Below are positions 1-7,950 of a stretch of DNA of 64,000 nucleotides, one piece after another (position 1 is the stretch's first letter; every line of letters begins with the position of its first letter). The DNA is from an uncultured Candidatus Saccharibacteria bacterium (GTDB lineage: Bacteria > Patescibacteriota > Saccharimonadia > Saccharimonadales > Saccharimonadaceae): assembly GCA_937990725.1 (NCBI GenBank), contig CALKQS010000015.1, positions 1-64,000 of the forward strand, written 5' to 3'. The position numbers and the translations under genes are program-made. The notes beneath the pieces are model-generated. The model had not been told where the DNA came from and did not search any database. It saw only the letters and a list, made by a program, of their open reading frames with translations.

Positions 1-774
1 CTTCGCGCACATCCGTGTCGGCCGATTTGCCTGTCGTCGCTTCATCACCAAACATGCCAATCAAATCGTCCTGCAGTTGAAAAGCAATGCCGCATTGCGT
101 GCCAAATTTTTGTAGAATTCCCTGCGTCGTTTCATCAACCTCTGCGCACAATGCACCAGATACAAGCGGGCCCACAAGGCTGTAGCTAGCTGTTTTGTGG
201 CGGTAAATAGTCATGGGATCAAAATACTCAGTCATGATAAAACCTGCTTCAACGTCAATCAGTTCGCCGCCAATTACCTCAAACACCGACTGCGATAATC
301 GCTCCGATAACTGGCGAATCACCGATGATGAAAATGGAGCTGACTGCACCAAATGGTATGCCTCGGACAGCAGCGCATCACCCGCCAGCAGCGCCACGCT
401 ATTGGCATAATGGGTGGTCTGCTGCGGTGGTAGTAGCGGCGCGTAATCAGATTCGTATGCACCATTAATCGTCGGCTGACTATGCCGCACGACATCCCGA
501 TCGATAATATCATCATGTACCAGCATGGCCACATGCAACAGTTCCTGCGCTGCCGCAATCGGTATGATTGCTGCATCTAACTTCCCGTATCCCACCACCG
601 TCACATACGGGCGCATCCGTTTGCCGCCTGCTTGGTAAATGCGCGCGATCTCCCGCCACAACCGCTCGTAGCGCGGATGCACCACCGTGGCTTGCGCCAC
701 CCGATCGTTAATGAGGTCCATGATATACGCATCAACTGCCTGCTTAGTCACCGACATTAGCGAGTTGACTTCCA
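1..774 (-). CDS. Polyprenyl (geranylgeranyl/farnesyl-type) diphosphate synthase, 3' end cut by window edge
   Basis: Trans-isoprenyl diphosphate synthase, which condenses isopentenyl diphosphate onto an allylic primer to make a polyprenyl carrier precursor in the cytoplasm. About 258 codons are visible and the frame is open at base 1. The translation shows GGKRMRP near the N-terminus, the first aspartate-rich motif in LVHDDIIDRD, GDALLSEA, the helix with GGELIDVEAG, and the second aspartate-rich region FQLQDDLIGMFGD. All are hallmarks of the family; chain length cannot be read from what is present. I place the start at the ATG at 774, because an upstream in-frame ATG at 784 overlaps a TATAAT box and would lie outside the expected transcript. 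It is divergent from the gene at 1148. Family assignment is firm; substrate is open. Confidence 0.92.
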
Positions 775-782
775 TGAGACTC

Positions 783-788
783 ATTATA
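783..788 (-). promoter_or_regulatory. -10 box of polyprenyl synthase gene (predicted leaderless)
   Basis: TATAAT on the minus strand, 8 nt before the ATG at 774. There is no Shine-Dalgarno sequence in between, so the message probably starts at or next to the start codon. I see no convincing -35 box. Confidence 0.6.
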
Positions 789-1132
789 CTACAGAATCAA
801 TCGAAAGTTCTGTTGTATGACGCGCGCTGCAAGCCGTGGTGATGACTTGGCTTGGTAAGCAATTTATGTCTACCTTAGATATTCGATGAGTTTGTATCGC
901 TGCCATTACATTACTTTGGCTATTTATACCTTCATCGCCACATACTTGCTTACTATATTGCAGATACTATGGACTATCGCTGTCTCGCTCGCCTTGGCGG
1001 TAGGCTCTACGCTGGATACACCTGATTCTGGAGTCGCCTCACCCGTGATGAGGTGCTTACAGGAGATGAACAGGCGGACGTAAGGAAGAGGTGTATATAG
1101 TAGATTAGTTTATTGTTTCTAAAATTACATTG
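789..1132. other. Intergenic region, no gene recognised
   Basis: About 340 bases between two divergent genes. A 65-codon plus-strand frame at 886–1083 has no ribosome binding site and no protein-like features. A short hairpin (CCTCA/TGAGG) lies near 1037–1055. I see no RNA gene. Confidence 0.4.
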
Positions 1133-1138
1133 TATAAT
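1133..1138 (+). promoter_or_regulatory. -10 box (predicted leaderless start at 1148)
   Basis: TATAAT ending 9 nt before the ATG at 1148, with a weak TTATTG at 1110–1115 spaced 17 nt upstream. An upstream in-frame TTG at 1130 would contain the promoter box and is rejected as a start. Confidence 0.6.
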
Positions 1139-1147
1139 ATAACCACT

Positions 1148-1699
1148 ATGGCTACTCGCTTCCTTCATCGCCACAAACGCCTCACCTTTACTCTAGTCGT
1201 CATTGTGTGCTTAACACTATTTCTCAATTATGGCCCGTGGAGTGCGCGCGGTACTTTTGCGCGTATCGTGACGGAGGAGGTGACGCAGCGCGTCGATATC
1301 ACCTACGACTCAGGCAATACAATGCATTATTTAGGCCTTCATGCCGACCCCGATGGGACCGTAATTGGGCGCATCCACCCCACACCTGGCCAAGGAGCAA
1401 TGTCCTTGCCGGAGCGGGTGTTTCGAGACTGCCCACGTGGCTGTAGCCGTTGGGAATCATCAGAAGACCAGTCTGCTCATGCTGGTCTGACGCGTGCTGA
1501 CGATGTAGACAATGCCGTTGGTGGTAACTTTCTTCATCTCCCAACGTTTGGGCAGCCAACTGCTCGTGACCTTTTTCTGCAAGCTATTGCGCCTGATGCT
1601 CGCTGTATAACGCGCTCTCGCGGAAATGATGCGGAGCTTGATGTAGTCTGTATAAATCAGAAGACTGGTGCTTTTTTGTATCGGTTGTCCGAAATATAA
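1148..1699 (+). CDS. Membrane-anchored exported protein of unknown function (paralogue of 11844–12431)
   Basis: Unrecognised 183-residue protein. After a basic N-terminus (residues 1–12) there is one hydrophobic segment (about 13–30), which suggests an uncleaved anchor with the rest outside the membrane. The outer part has a C-x3-C followed by W (CPRGCSRW) around the middle. It ends with VVCINQKTGAFLYRLSEI. The protein encoded at 11844–12431 has the same plan: a C-x3-C-x3-W motif (CRRNCDNNW) and a matching C-terminus with C, N-x-TG-x-F-x-Y-x-L-x-E. The two look like diverged members of one family. The even number of cysteines would suit a disulfide-stabilised extracytoplasmic domain; that is inference. 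The start is chosen from the promoter at 1133. Confidence 0.7.
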   Translation: MATRFLHRHKRLTFTLVVIVCLTLFLNYGPWSARGTFARIVTEEVTQRVDITYDSGNTMHYLGLHADPDGTVIGRIHPTPGQGAMSLPERVFRDCPRGCSRWESSEDQSAHAGLTRADDVDNAVGGNFLHLPTFGQPTARDLFLQAIAPDARCITRSRGNDAELDVVCINQKTGAFLYRLSEI

Positions 1700-1804
1700 C
1701 AATGCATTTAGTAGTACTTCTTGATAGATAAGTTATTCTAAACGACTAACCCCTCAACTCCAGCATTGCGCTACTAGCTTAGCTGTGATTAAATATAGCT
1801 ATGT

Positions 1805-2116
1805 GTGAAGCTCTACCCCCCCCAGGATGTACCAAAGCAACCCGAAAATGACCTACTGCCTTGGAATACTTCCGAAAAAAGCGACATAGAAGCTCAGCCA
1901 GACGCCCAGTCAACACCCAAAAGCATTGGACGTCTTGCAATAGATAAAGTTTTTGGTCGCAAGACAGTAGATAGACTCTCGTTATTTTATGGGGAATTTA
2001 GGAAAGCTATTCAACCTAAAAAGAGGGTTGTGAGCGCCTACTGCGTTTTTGTTGACCCAACTGTGCCATCACCTGGCTGTATATATCCCCCATCAGGGAA
2101 TGTAAAACAGCCATAA
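1805..2116 (+). CDS. Hypothetical protein with a C8 homopolymer near its start; possible frameshift
   Basis: Unrecognised reading frame of about 103 codons, rich in Pro, Asp and Gln at the N-terminus and basic in the middle (FGRKTVDRLSLFYGEFRKAIQPKKR). As read it must start at a GTG at 1805. An ATG lies four bases upstream at 1801 in a different frame, and between the two frames sits a run of eight C (1816–1823). With seven C the ATG would be in frame with the whole ORF, giving a start MCEALPPQDVPKQPE. Slippage, phase variation or a sequencing error could each explain this. No family match is recognised and the coding status is uncertain. Confidence 0.4.
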   Translation: MKLYPPQDVPKQPENDLLPWNTSEKSDIEAQPDAQSTPKSIGRLAIDKVFGRKTVDRLSLFYGEFRKAIQPKKRVVSAYCVFVDPTVPSPGCIYPPSGNVKQP

Positions 2117-2128
2117 ATACTCTAGCCC

Positions 2129-2728
2129 TTATCTTTGATCATTACTTTCCTGTTTTGATCTCACAAGAATTATACCAACGATACCAACAAGCAACAGTAC
2201 TGTACCGCTAACGTAATCCGAATATACTTCAGGCCATGGCCGCACTATCGAGTATGGTATTAGTTTTCGAGTCACAATAGGCTCGAGAATTGCCCCTATC
2301 GGCAAGATAAACCAGAATATACGCGATGACTTTTTTGGCAAAGCTGCAATCCAGCCGCATATCCCCAGTGGAGCACATAGCACAAGAGCAGCAATAAACC
2401 AAAATGAATTCGCCATAAATATCGTGGAGCCATACACCCCAATAAGATAGCCGATACCGTAATGGAGTAGCAGTGTGAGTTCTGCAATAGCAGCGCCACT
2501 GATCGCCGCTTTTACCAAGCTTTGAGATCTCCACCCTGCCAAGAATGGCAACGCAGCCCAGACGATACCTGCATTAAATAACTTACTAAATATCTTGCGG
2601 ATACAAGAGTATAACTGCCACTGCCCTTCCATTTCTTGGGGGAAGTAGATATTGCTGACAAGCGATAGTATCGCTAATGCAAGGGATAAGAGAATGACAG
2701 TCAGGTATTTATGGCGAATTGTTTGCAT
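2129..2728 (-). CDS. Multi-pass membrane protein of unknown function
   Basis: Unrecognised 199-residue integral membrane protein. After MQTIRHKY there are about six hydrophobic stretches, among them one near residues 9–25, a pair in the central part containing GYLIGVYG, and a final one (VLLLVGIVGIILV) followed by a polar tail. The frame extends further upstream, into the cinA-like gene, but a complete promoter sits just before the ATG at 2728, so I use that start. No transporter or enzyme motif is visible. Confidence 0.7.
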   Translation of the reverse strand: MQTIRHKYLTVILLSLALAILSLVSNIYFPQEMEGQWQLYSCIRKIFSKLFNAGIVWAALPFLAGWRSQSLVKAAISGAAIAELTLLLHYGIGYLIGVYGSTIFMANSFWFIAALVLCAPLGICGWIAALPKKSSRIFWFILPIGAILEPIVTRKLIPYSIVRPWPEVYSDYVSGTVLLLVGIVGIILVRSKQESNDQR

Positions 2729-2734
2729 GATTTG

Positions 2735-2763
2735 ATCATAGGGAATTATTGAGTTGCCGTCAA
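2735..2763 (-). promoter_or_regulatory. Sigma-70-type promoter for 2129–2728 (predicted leaderless)
   Basis: TTGACG (2763–2758), 17-nt spacer, TATGAT (2740–2735), then 6 nt to the ATG at 2728. The -35 box lies in the last codons of the upstream cinA-like gene. Confidence 0.75.
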
Positions 2764-3602
2764 TCTGCATTATCAACATGACGTCTAACAATACTGACGC
2801 CGTATTCCTCAAGAAAAACTGTCAGTCTCCGAAACGCTGTATCTAACAGAACGCCAATTTTTGCTTGGTTGTTTCCAGACGCTGTTAGTGTCACACCAAT
2901 CTTTCCTCCTTCTTGACGAATCGGACGAGTCTTTACGTACACGTCCACGAATTCACGGGTCAGCACAGCAGATGCCTCTGCAAGGACCGACTCATCATTT
3001 GTACTCGTCATGATCGTCATCGTTCTTAAAAATCCGCTACCGAGGCGGCGTTCCAAAATACCGGATGCATGCCTACTGACTATCGCGCGAACCTCTGCAG
3101 GAACACCCGGAAGACACAGAACAGACATCGTATCATCTACATCAATAACGACCGCTGGTGCAGCGCCAACCGGATTATAGATTGGTACTGCCCCGGTGGG
3201 CAGCAAAGCCATCTTTTTGCGAGCGTTCCTTGCTGATGCAGACACATCCCGCTCAACTATTCCTTGTGACTCCAGGTCACAATATCGTTTCTGGACATAT
3301 TCAATTGCAGTTTGATCAATCTCGAGCGGCAACTCAAGGGCACGAGCAACTGACTCAACAGTTCGGTCATCAATTGTCGGACCAAGACCTCCAATGGTAA
3401 AGATCAAGTCTGGCTCCGTACGTATGCAATATGCCAACGCGTCTTGTATTGCAATTGGGTCATCATGTACGGTGACTACCGTCGTAACCAGCGCACCACG
3501 ACCAGCAATTTGTGTGCAAAGCCAGTGAGAATTAGTATCGAGCGTGCTTCCATTGAGCACCTCGTCACCTATTGTGATGATGGCTCCTCGCCTGCGAGAC
3601 AT
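2760..3602 (-). CDS. CinA-like MoaB/Mog-domain protein (competence/damage-inducible protein family)
   Basis: About 280 residues of the MocF/MoaB-Mog type (CinA N-terminal domain). Visible motifs are IITIGDEVLNG near the start, NSHWLCTQIA, FTIGGLGPTIDD (the GGxGPTxDD signature) around residues 90–101, NPVGAAPAVV, and LCLPGVPAEV. CinA proteins are usually about 400 residues with a C-terminal nicotinamide-nucleotide amidase domain; that domain is absent here, so this is the short form. In other bacteria the N-terminal domain acts as an ADP-ribose pyrophosphatase, but its role here is unproven. An AGGAGGTG Shine-Dalgarno sequence precedes the ATG at 3602. Confidence 0.85.
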   Translation of the reverse strand: MSRRRGAIITIGDEVLNGSTLDTNSHWLCTQIAGRGALVTTVVTVHDDPIAIQDALAYCIRTEPDLIFTIGGLGPTIDDRTVESVARALELPLEIDQTAIEYVQKRYCDLESQGIVERDVSASARNARKKMALLPTGAVPIYNPVGAAPAVVIDVDDTMSVLCLPGVPAEVRAIVSRHASGILERRLGSGFLRTMTIMTSTNDESVLAEASAVLTREFVDVYVKTRPIRQEGGKIGVTLTASGNNQAKIGVLLDTAFRRLTVFLEEYGVSIVRRHVDNAD

Positions 3603-3836
3603 ATGTGCACCTCCTCTTTTCTATTACATTAAATGGCTAACTGCTGTGTCGTATTTTTGAGTATCACTAAATCGGAAATACTCTAATCATTCATTGAACT
3701 CTGATGGCATACACAGGTAACCCTGTCGCTCAAATTATTGATTATCTGTCAATCTGCAACACCCATCACCTCTTACATCCAGCGCCACCCATCATTATCG
3801 GGAGCATAATCACCCATTGTTAACTCATCAATCATG

Positions 3837-4706
3837 CTACACATCATGCATTGCACCATCTTCATTCGAAGCTGTGGGAGGTACTTGAGCTTGTTCCTCC
3901 GCTTTTGCTGCTTGCTGCTCAGCAGCAATTTGTGCCCGCACCTGGCGTTCAATCTCGTGCCGAAGTTGCTGCTCATTCTGTACTAGTGTATTTGGTTGTG
4001 TAGGTTGGAGGTAGCGCTGCACCTTCTCTAGATGTACCAAAATAGGCGTTACTATTAAACCAAATACAGTGAGTATACCAAAAACTACCAAAAAACGTAG
4101 CGTACTTGACGTATCTCGCACATTAAACCATACCATACTCAAACATGCCATGCTTAAAAGACTGGCGCAAGTAACCGTCATCATTTTCATTCCTATGATG
4201 AAAGAGTTCTTGTTGGCGTATGACAAGGTCTTTACGCTAAGTGTAATGAGCAGTGCAATAATTAATGCTGTGAGCGTAAGCTTCGTCGTAATCGAGAGGA
4301 AGTCGCTGCATATTTGTGTCTGAACATGACCTTCGTAGTCATAGCTGCTATAGTCGCTATAATGTCTATTATATCGACTCCCCGTACTGACAGAGGGACG
4401 ACAAAAACTAAGAAACCGATAGAGATTCCACTGGATAACAAACATACCAGTAAACCACTGAACATTGAGGATGATCGACATAATGGATAGAATTTTTATA
4501 ACTATTCGGTTATCCGTAAGTCGCGATATGTTGCTCATAGCAATTAATGATGCGATTGCGGCGCAAAACGTCGTGAATAGGATTCGCCAATCAATTTCTT
4601 GCGATAATACTGCAAGAATCCCGAGAAGCGCGCACAATGTTAGCAGGCCAATTGACAGATAGAGCAGGACACTTCGCAATTGCGCTACAGAGTAGGATTG
4701 TTTCAT
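3837..4706 (-). CDS. Multi-pass membrane protein with cytoplasmic-type charged tail, unknown function
   Basis: Unrecognised protein of 289 residues. About six or seven hydrophobic segments are spread over residues 12–215. A Tyr/Ser-rich loop in the middle (SRYNRHYSDYSSYDYEGH) interrupts them. The C-terminal 60 residues are a Gln/Ala/Glu-rich helix (EIERQVRAQIAAEQQAAKA), probably a coiled coil. AT-rich codons make it look unlike the housekeeping genes around it. The ATG at 4706 is chosen because a full promoter ends six bases upstream; the longer frame from 4724 would include the -10 box. Confidence 0.7.
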   Translation of the reverse strand: MKQSYSVAQLRSVLLYLSIGLLTLCALLGILAVLSQEIDWRILFTTFCAAIASLIAMSNISRLTDNRIVIKILSIMSIILNVQWFTGMFVIQWNLYRFLSFCRPSVSTGSRYNRHYSDYSSYDYEGHVQTQICSDFLSITTKLTLTALIIALLITLSVKTLSYANKNSFIIGMKMMTVTCASLLSMACLSMVWFNVRDTSSTLRFLVVFGILTVFGLIVTPILVHLEKVQRYLQPTQPNTLVQNEQQLRHEIERQVRAQIAAEQQAAKAEEQAQVPPTASNEDGAMHDV

Positions 4707-4712
4707 GGCACT

Positions 4713-4740
4713 ATCATACACCATTTGCCATCTATGTCAA
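4713..4740 (-). promoter_or_regulatory. Sigma-70-type promoter for 3837–4706 (predicted leaderless)
   Basis: Perfect TTGACA (4740–4735), 16-nt spacer, TATGAT (4718–4713), 6 nt to the ATG at 4706. The -35 overlaps the last codons of the aldehyde dehydrogenase gene. Confidence 0.8.
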
Positions 4741-6185
4741 CTCACTTTAGTTATTTGATACATCACCCCAGCTGGCAACGTTGCTGGCACCGCTGGTGAC
4801 GCATCCTCAATCGACGCGCATGGGTATGAGCAGTAGTCAACCGACAGGAAGCCAGCCGATCGGTAGTTGCCACTAGCCTTCGCTCCACCAAATGGTGCCG
4901 CAGTCGTTGCACCAGTCAGTGGCTGATTCCAGTTGATGATGCCTGCCTTTGTTTGCTGGTAGAATGATTCGTATTGCGCACGCTCACGAGTGACAATGCC
5001 AGCAGCAAGCCCAAACTGTGTTGCGTTTGCTTGGGTAATTGCTTCAGCCAGGGTCTGCACTGTCGACATCTGAAGGAGTGGTCCGAAGATTTCTTCATCT
5101 GGCAACGTCACGCCAGTAACGTCGATTAACCCAGGACTGACAAAGTTGTCACCAAGCGTCGGGATTGGTTCAGCAGGAACGAGAACATGTGCGCCAGCTG
5201 AGACAGCAGCATGGTACTTATCAAAGAAATGACGAACCGCCCCATAGTCAACCAACGGACCCATGAAAGGCGTTGGACTAGTATCAAACTGATCGCCAAC
5301 GACAATACTCGCAACCGCTTGCCGAAGTGCAGGAATAAATTCGTCTGCAATCGCTCTATTGACGATAAGCCGCCGCGCCGATGAGCAGCGTTGGCCGCTT
5401 GAAATATAGCCAGACTGCACCGCAATGTGCACCGCGAGGCGTACATCATCATAGTCCCAGATGACAAGTGGGCTATTGCCACCCATTTCGAGGGCGCAGA
5501 TCTTGTCTGGTGCACCAGCAAGCTGCTTTTCGATCGATAGGCCAGCCGCTCGACTACCGATGAAAAGGACGCCATTTACCTGAGGGTGTGCAATGAGCTT
5601 TTGCGCTACATCGCCATCGCCATGAATAACCTGAAGCACCCCATCTGGCAGTCCAGCCTGCTGCCAGAGTTGCGCGTAGTACTCACCGGCATATGGCACT
5701 TTTTCACTTGGTTTGAAAATAACGGTATTGCCAGCAAGAAGAGCAGGCATGACATGGCTATTTGGCATGCTCATTGGGAAGTTGTATGGCCCCAGCACTG
5801 CCATAACGCCATGAGGCCGATAACGCGTCACCGACTGGCGTCCATTGACTTGTTTCGTAACTGTCTGAGCCCGTTGATCATAGGCGTCGAAGACCGCCTG
5901 TACTTTATTACCAAGTGATTTGACTTCAGTGCGTGCTTCCCAGAGTGGCTTACCATTATCCTGCGAAATAATTCGTGCAGCATCTTCGCTATGTGTCGTT
6001 ACCTGATCGGCAAAGGCGCGGATAATATCTTTGCGCGCATCAAGCGGTGTCGCTTCCCATGTGTGCTGTGCACGCGTTGCGGCAAAAACAGCCTGTGCGA
6101 TTGCAGCGTCATCCGCAAGACTTCCAGACCAGATTGGTTCGTTCGTGGCAGGATTACGGGATATTATGCGTTGATCGACACTCAT
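4737..6185 (-). CDS. Aldehyde dehydrogenase, AstD-like (succinylglutamate semialdehyde dehydrogenase family)
   Basis: NAD(P)-dependent aldehyde dehydrogenase of 482 residues, the normal length. It shows the cofactor-binding motif GPYNFPMSMP, the catalytic glutamate region LEMGGNSPLV, the catalytic cysteine in GQRCSSARR and EEIFGPLL. The C-terminus LTGATTAAPFGGAKASGN and the following DYCSYPCASIE are the closest I know to AstD of arginine succinyltransferase pathways. No other ast gene is in the window, so the true substrate is probably a different aldehyde. The ATG at 6185 is preferred over a GTG two codons earlier because AGAGG lies at a better distance. It is downstream of, and in the same direction as, the FAD oxidase gene, with a 91-base gap. 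Confidence 0.88.
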   Translation of the reverse strand: MSVDQRIISRNPATNEPIWSGSLADDAAIAQAVFAATRAQHTWEATPLDARKDIIRAFADQVTTHSEDAARIISQDNGKPLWEARTEVKSLGNKVQAVFDAYDQRAQTVTKQVNGRQSVTRYRPHGVMAVLGPYNFPMSMPNSHVMPALLAGNTVIFKPSEKVPYAGEYYAQLWQQAGLPDGVLQVIHGDGDVAQKLIAHPQVNGVLFIGSRAAGLSIEKQLAGAPDKICALEMGGNSPLVIWDYDDVRLAVHIAVQSGYISSGQRCSSARRLIVNRAIADEFIPALRQAVASIVVGDQFDTSPTPFMGPLVDYGAVRHFFDKYHAAVSAGAHVLVPAEPIPTLGDNFVSPGLIDVTGVTLPDEEIFGPLLQMSTVQTLAEAITQANATQFGLAAGIVTRERAQYESFYQQTKAGIINWNQPLTGATTAAPFGGAKASGNYRSAGFLSVDYCSYPCASIEDASPAVPATLPAGVMYQITKVS

Positions 6186-6276
6186 ATTCACTATCCTCTT
6201 TCTTCCTCCATTTTATTGAGGTATGGCAAAGAAATCAATTGCCACAAATAGCAAGCATGCTTCCCTCTACAAAGTT

Positions 6277-7875
6277 TTATTGCCAATCCACTGTATATTC
6301 ATTGCGCAGCATTGCAGTGATGGTGCGAGCTTGCAGGGTGGTTTTTGTGCCAGGGTTGAGGATGCCGTGAGGGTCGAAGAGCTGCTTGATTTGCTGATAG
6401 AGAGCTGTAAGGTCTGGGTTTTGCGTAGCACGGACGAAGCGCGTTTTGAGCCGGCCCTCACCACCGCTCATCACCAAATGGCCATCATATAGCGCAAGCA
6501 GCTTAGTAAGCTCGTCGTAGAGCTTAAAAATCTTTTGCTTATCGCTCACTTTGCGGAGCGAGAGGCGCGGATAGACGCCGTAGAGATTCAAGCTAGGGTA
6601 GCCAGCAAGAGGTAGCGGCAACTGCAACGCCCGAGCAAGCGGCATGAGCGCCCGAGCAAATTCTTCGAAGCGCTGTGGTGGCACATAGAACCCCTCAAAC
6701 AAGCGCGGTGCCCCAACATGCGCGGCATCGGGCCAGCGGTACTGATCAAGCGCAGCAAACCCTGCCGCTACATCTTCATCATCGTCATCTTCAGCGATAG
6801 TGACGACCGTCTCACCCACAGATTGCAGCTGCTCAAGCTTGGCCTGTTTGCGAGCACGTGTCCGGGTGTTAAAGTCATCGAGTGTCACGAGCAAAACTGC
6901 CTGCGGCGTAAACTGCTGGGCAGCTTCCTCATAAAAAGCATACTTCTTGCCATCGCGGCGGAGCTGCTCAAAAATCGCTGCGTCGAGATAGCTAAGCTGT
7001 GCTGGTTGGAGTGCGTCAATATCATCAATCGCAGCCTGAGCCTCGCTACTATTCCGAAATACCAGAGCTGCCATTGTCTTGCGAAAGCTAAAGAATTCTG
7101 TCTTGAGAATAAGCTCATCAATGATCCCTAGCGTTCCCTCGCTCCCCACAAAGAGCGGCCCAAGGTCAAACGTCCCGTCCGGTTGTTTAACCCGCGCAAT
7201 ACCACTATAACCAGACGTATCATTGGGGTTAATCTGCTCGATCAGCGCTGCATTATCAGTAATAATCGCATCGACACGACGATAAATATCCCCTTCAAAC
7301 CCAGGCAAACCCTTGCGCCGGCTGAGCTCACGCCGCGAGAGACGCTCTGTCTGCATAACGTCACCGTTGGCGAGTACAACCTCGATCTGGTCAATCGCTT
7401 CGGCTGGATCGGTCGTTCGGCTGAGGAGCGTCCCGCGTGCACCAGCTGCAATAACTCCACCAACTGTACCTCGCTGGCCAGTCAGTGGCCCAACACCAGC
7501 ACCATGCATGCTCAGTGCTGCCGCTACACTACGTGCTGATACACCTGGCTGGACACGAACCCGCTGCGATTTACCATCATATTCAAAGATTGTGTCGAGA
7601 GCTGCCGTATCGAGCAGTATCCCCTGCCCCACGGCACCACCCAGCGCACCACAACCAGCGCCGCGTGTGACAACTGGTATCGTGTGGCCTTTTTCGGCCA
7701 TTTGCCAGGCAAAACGGGTGATCTTGCGAATATCACTCACAACGCGCGGCGCTACCACGAGCTCTGGCGTTGCGGCTAGAATACCGGCATCTGCACTGAC
7801 TGACGCACGCCAATCGGCCCGAGTCGAAACAGACCCGGCAATATGACTGCGTAAATAATTTGCAATTTTACTCAC
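6277..7875 (-). CDS. FAD-linked oxidase (D-lactate/glycolate dehydrogenase family)
   Basis: Flavoprotein of 532 residues with an N-terminal PCMH FAD-binding domain. Visible motifs are PVVTRGAGCGALGGAVG, VRVQPGVSARSVAAAL, GQRGTVGGVIAAGARG and GPLFVGSEGTLGIIDE. The C-terminal half is of the GlcD/D-LDH substrate-cap type and ends with FDPHGILNPGTK. These enzymes oxidise 2-hydroxyacids such as D-lactate, D-2-hydroxyglutarate or glycolate. No cysteine-rich Fe-S domain is fused, so the electron acceptor is unclear. The start is a GTG with a GGGGGAA stretch upstream. It shares a short divergent region with recG. Confidence 0.88.
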   Translation of the reverse strand: MSKIANYLRSHIAGSVSTRADWRASVSADAGILAATPELVVAPRVVSDIRKITRFAWQMAEKGHTIPVVTRGAGCGALGGAVGQGILLDTAALDTIFEYDGKSQRVRVQPGVSARSVAAALSMHGAGVGPLTGQRGTVGGVIAAGARGTLLSRTTDPAEAIDQIEVVLANGDVMQTERLSRRELSRRKGLPGFEGDIYRRVDAIITDNAALIEQINPNDTSGYSGIARVKQPDGTFDLGPLFVGSEGTLGIIDELILKTEFFSFRKTMAALVFRNSSEAQAAIDDIDALQPAQLSYLDAAIFEQLRRDGKKYAFYEEAAQQFTPQAVLLVTLDDFNTRTRARKQAKLEQLQSVGETVVTIAEDDDDEDVAAGFAALDQYRWPDAAHVGAPRLFEGFYVPPQRFEEFARALMPLARALQLPLPLAGYPSLNLYGVYPRLSLRKVSDKQKIFKLYDELTKLLALYDGHLVMSGGEGRLKTRFVRATQNPDLTALYQQIKQLFDPHGILNPGTKTTLQARTITAMLRNEYTVDWQ

Positions 7876-7938
7876 ACTTCCCCCGTTAGCTTACTGCTTA
7901 TACTATAGCACAGGGCAGCGCATTTACACCAGGTGCGG

Positions 7939-7944
7939 TACAAT
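7939..7944 (+). promoter_or_regulatory. -10 box of recG (predicted leaderless GTG start)
   Basis: TACAAT ending 6 nt before the GTG at 7951. An in-frame GTG at 7933 lies upstream of the box and is rejected. Confidence 0.55.
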
Positions 7945-7950
7945 AAAAAT

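Noticed and set aside
886..1083. 65-codon plus-strand frame with a hydrophobic middle
   Set aside because: No ribosome binding site or nearby promoter, no recognisable family, and it lies in an otherwise empty divergent intergenic region.
7313..7846. 177-codon plus-strand frame inside the FAD oxidase gene
   Set aside because: Antisense shadow of a well-supported gene, Arg/Ala/Thr-rich without motifs.
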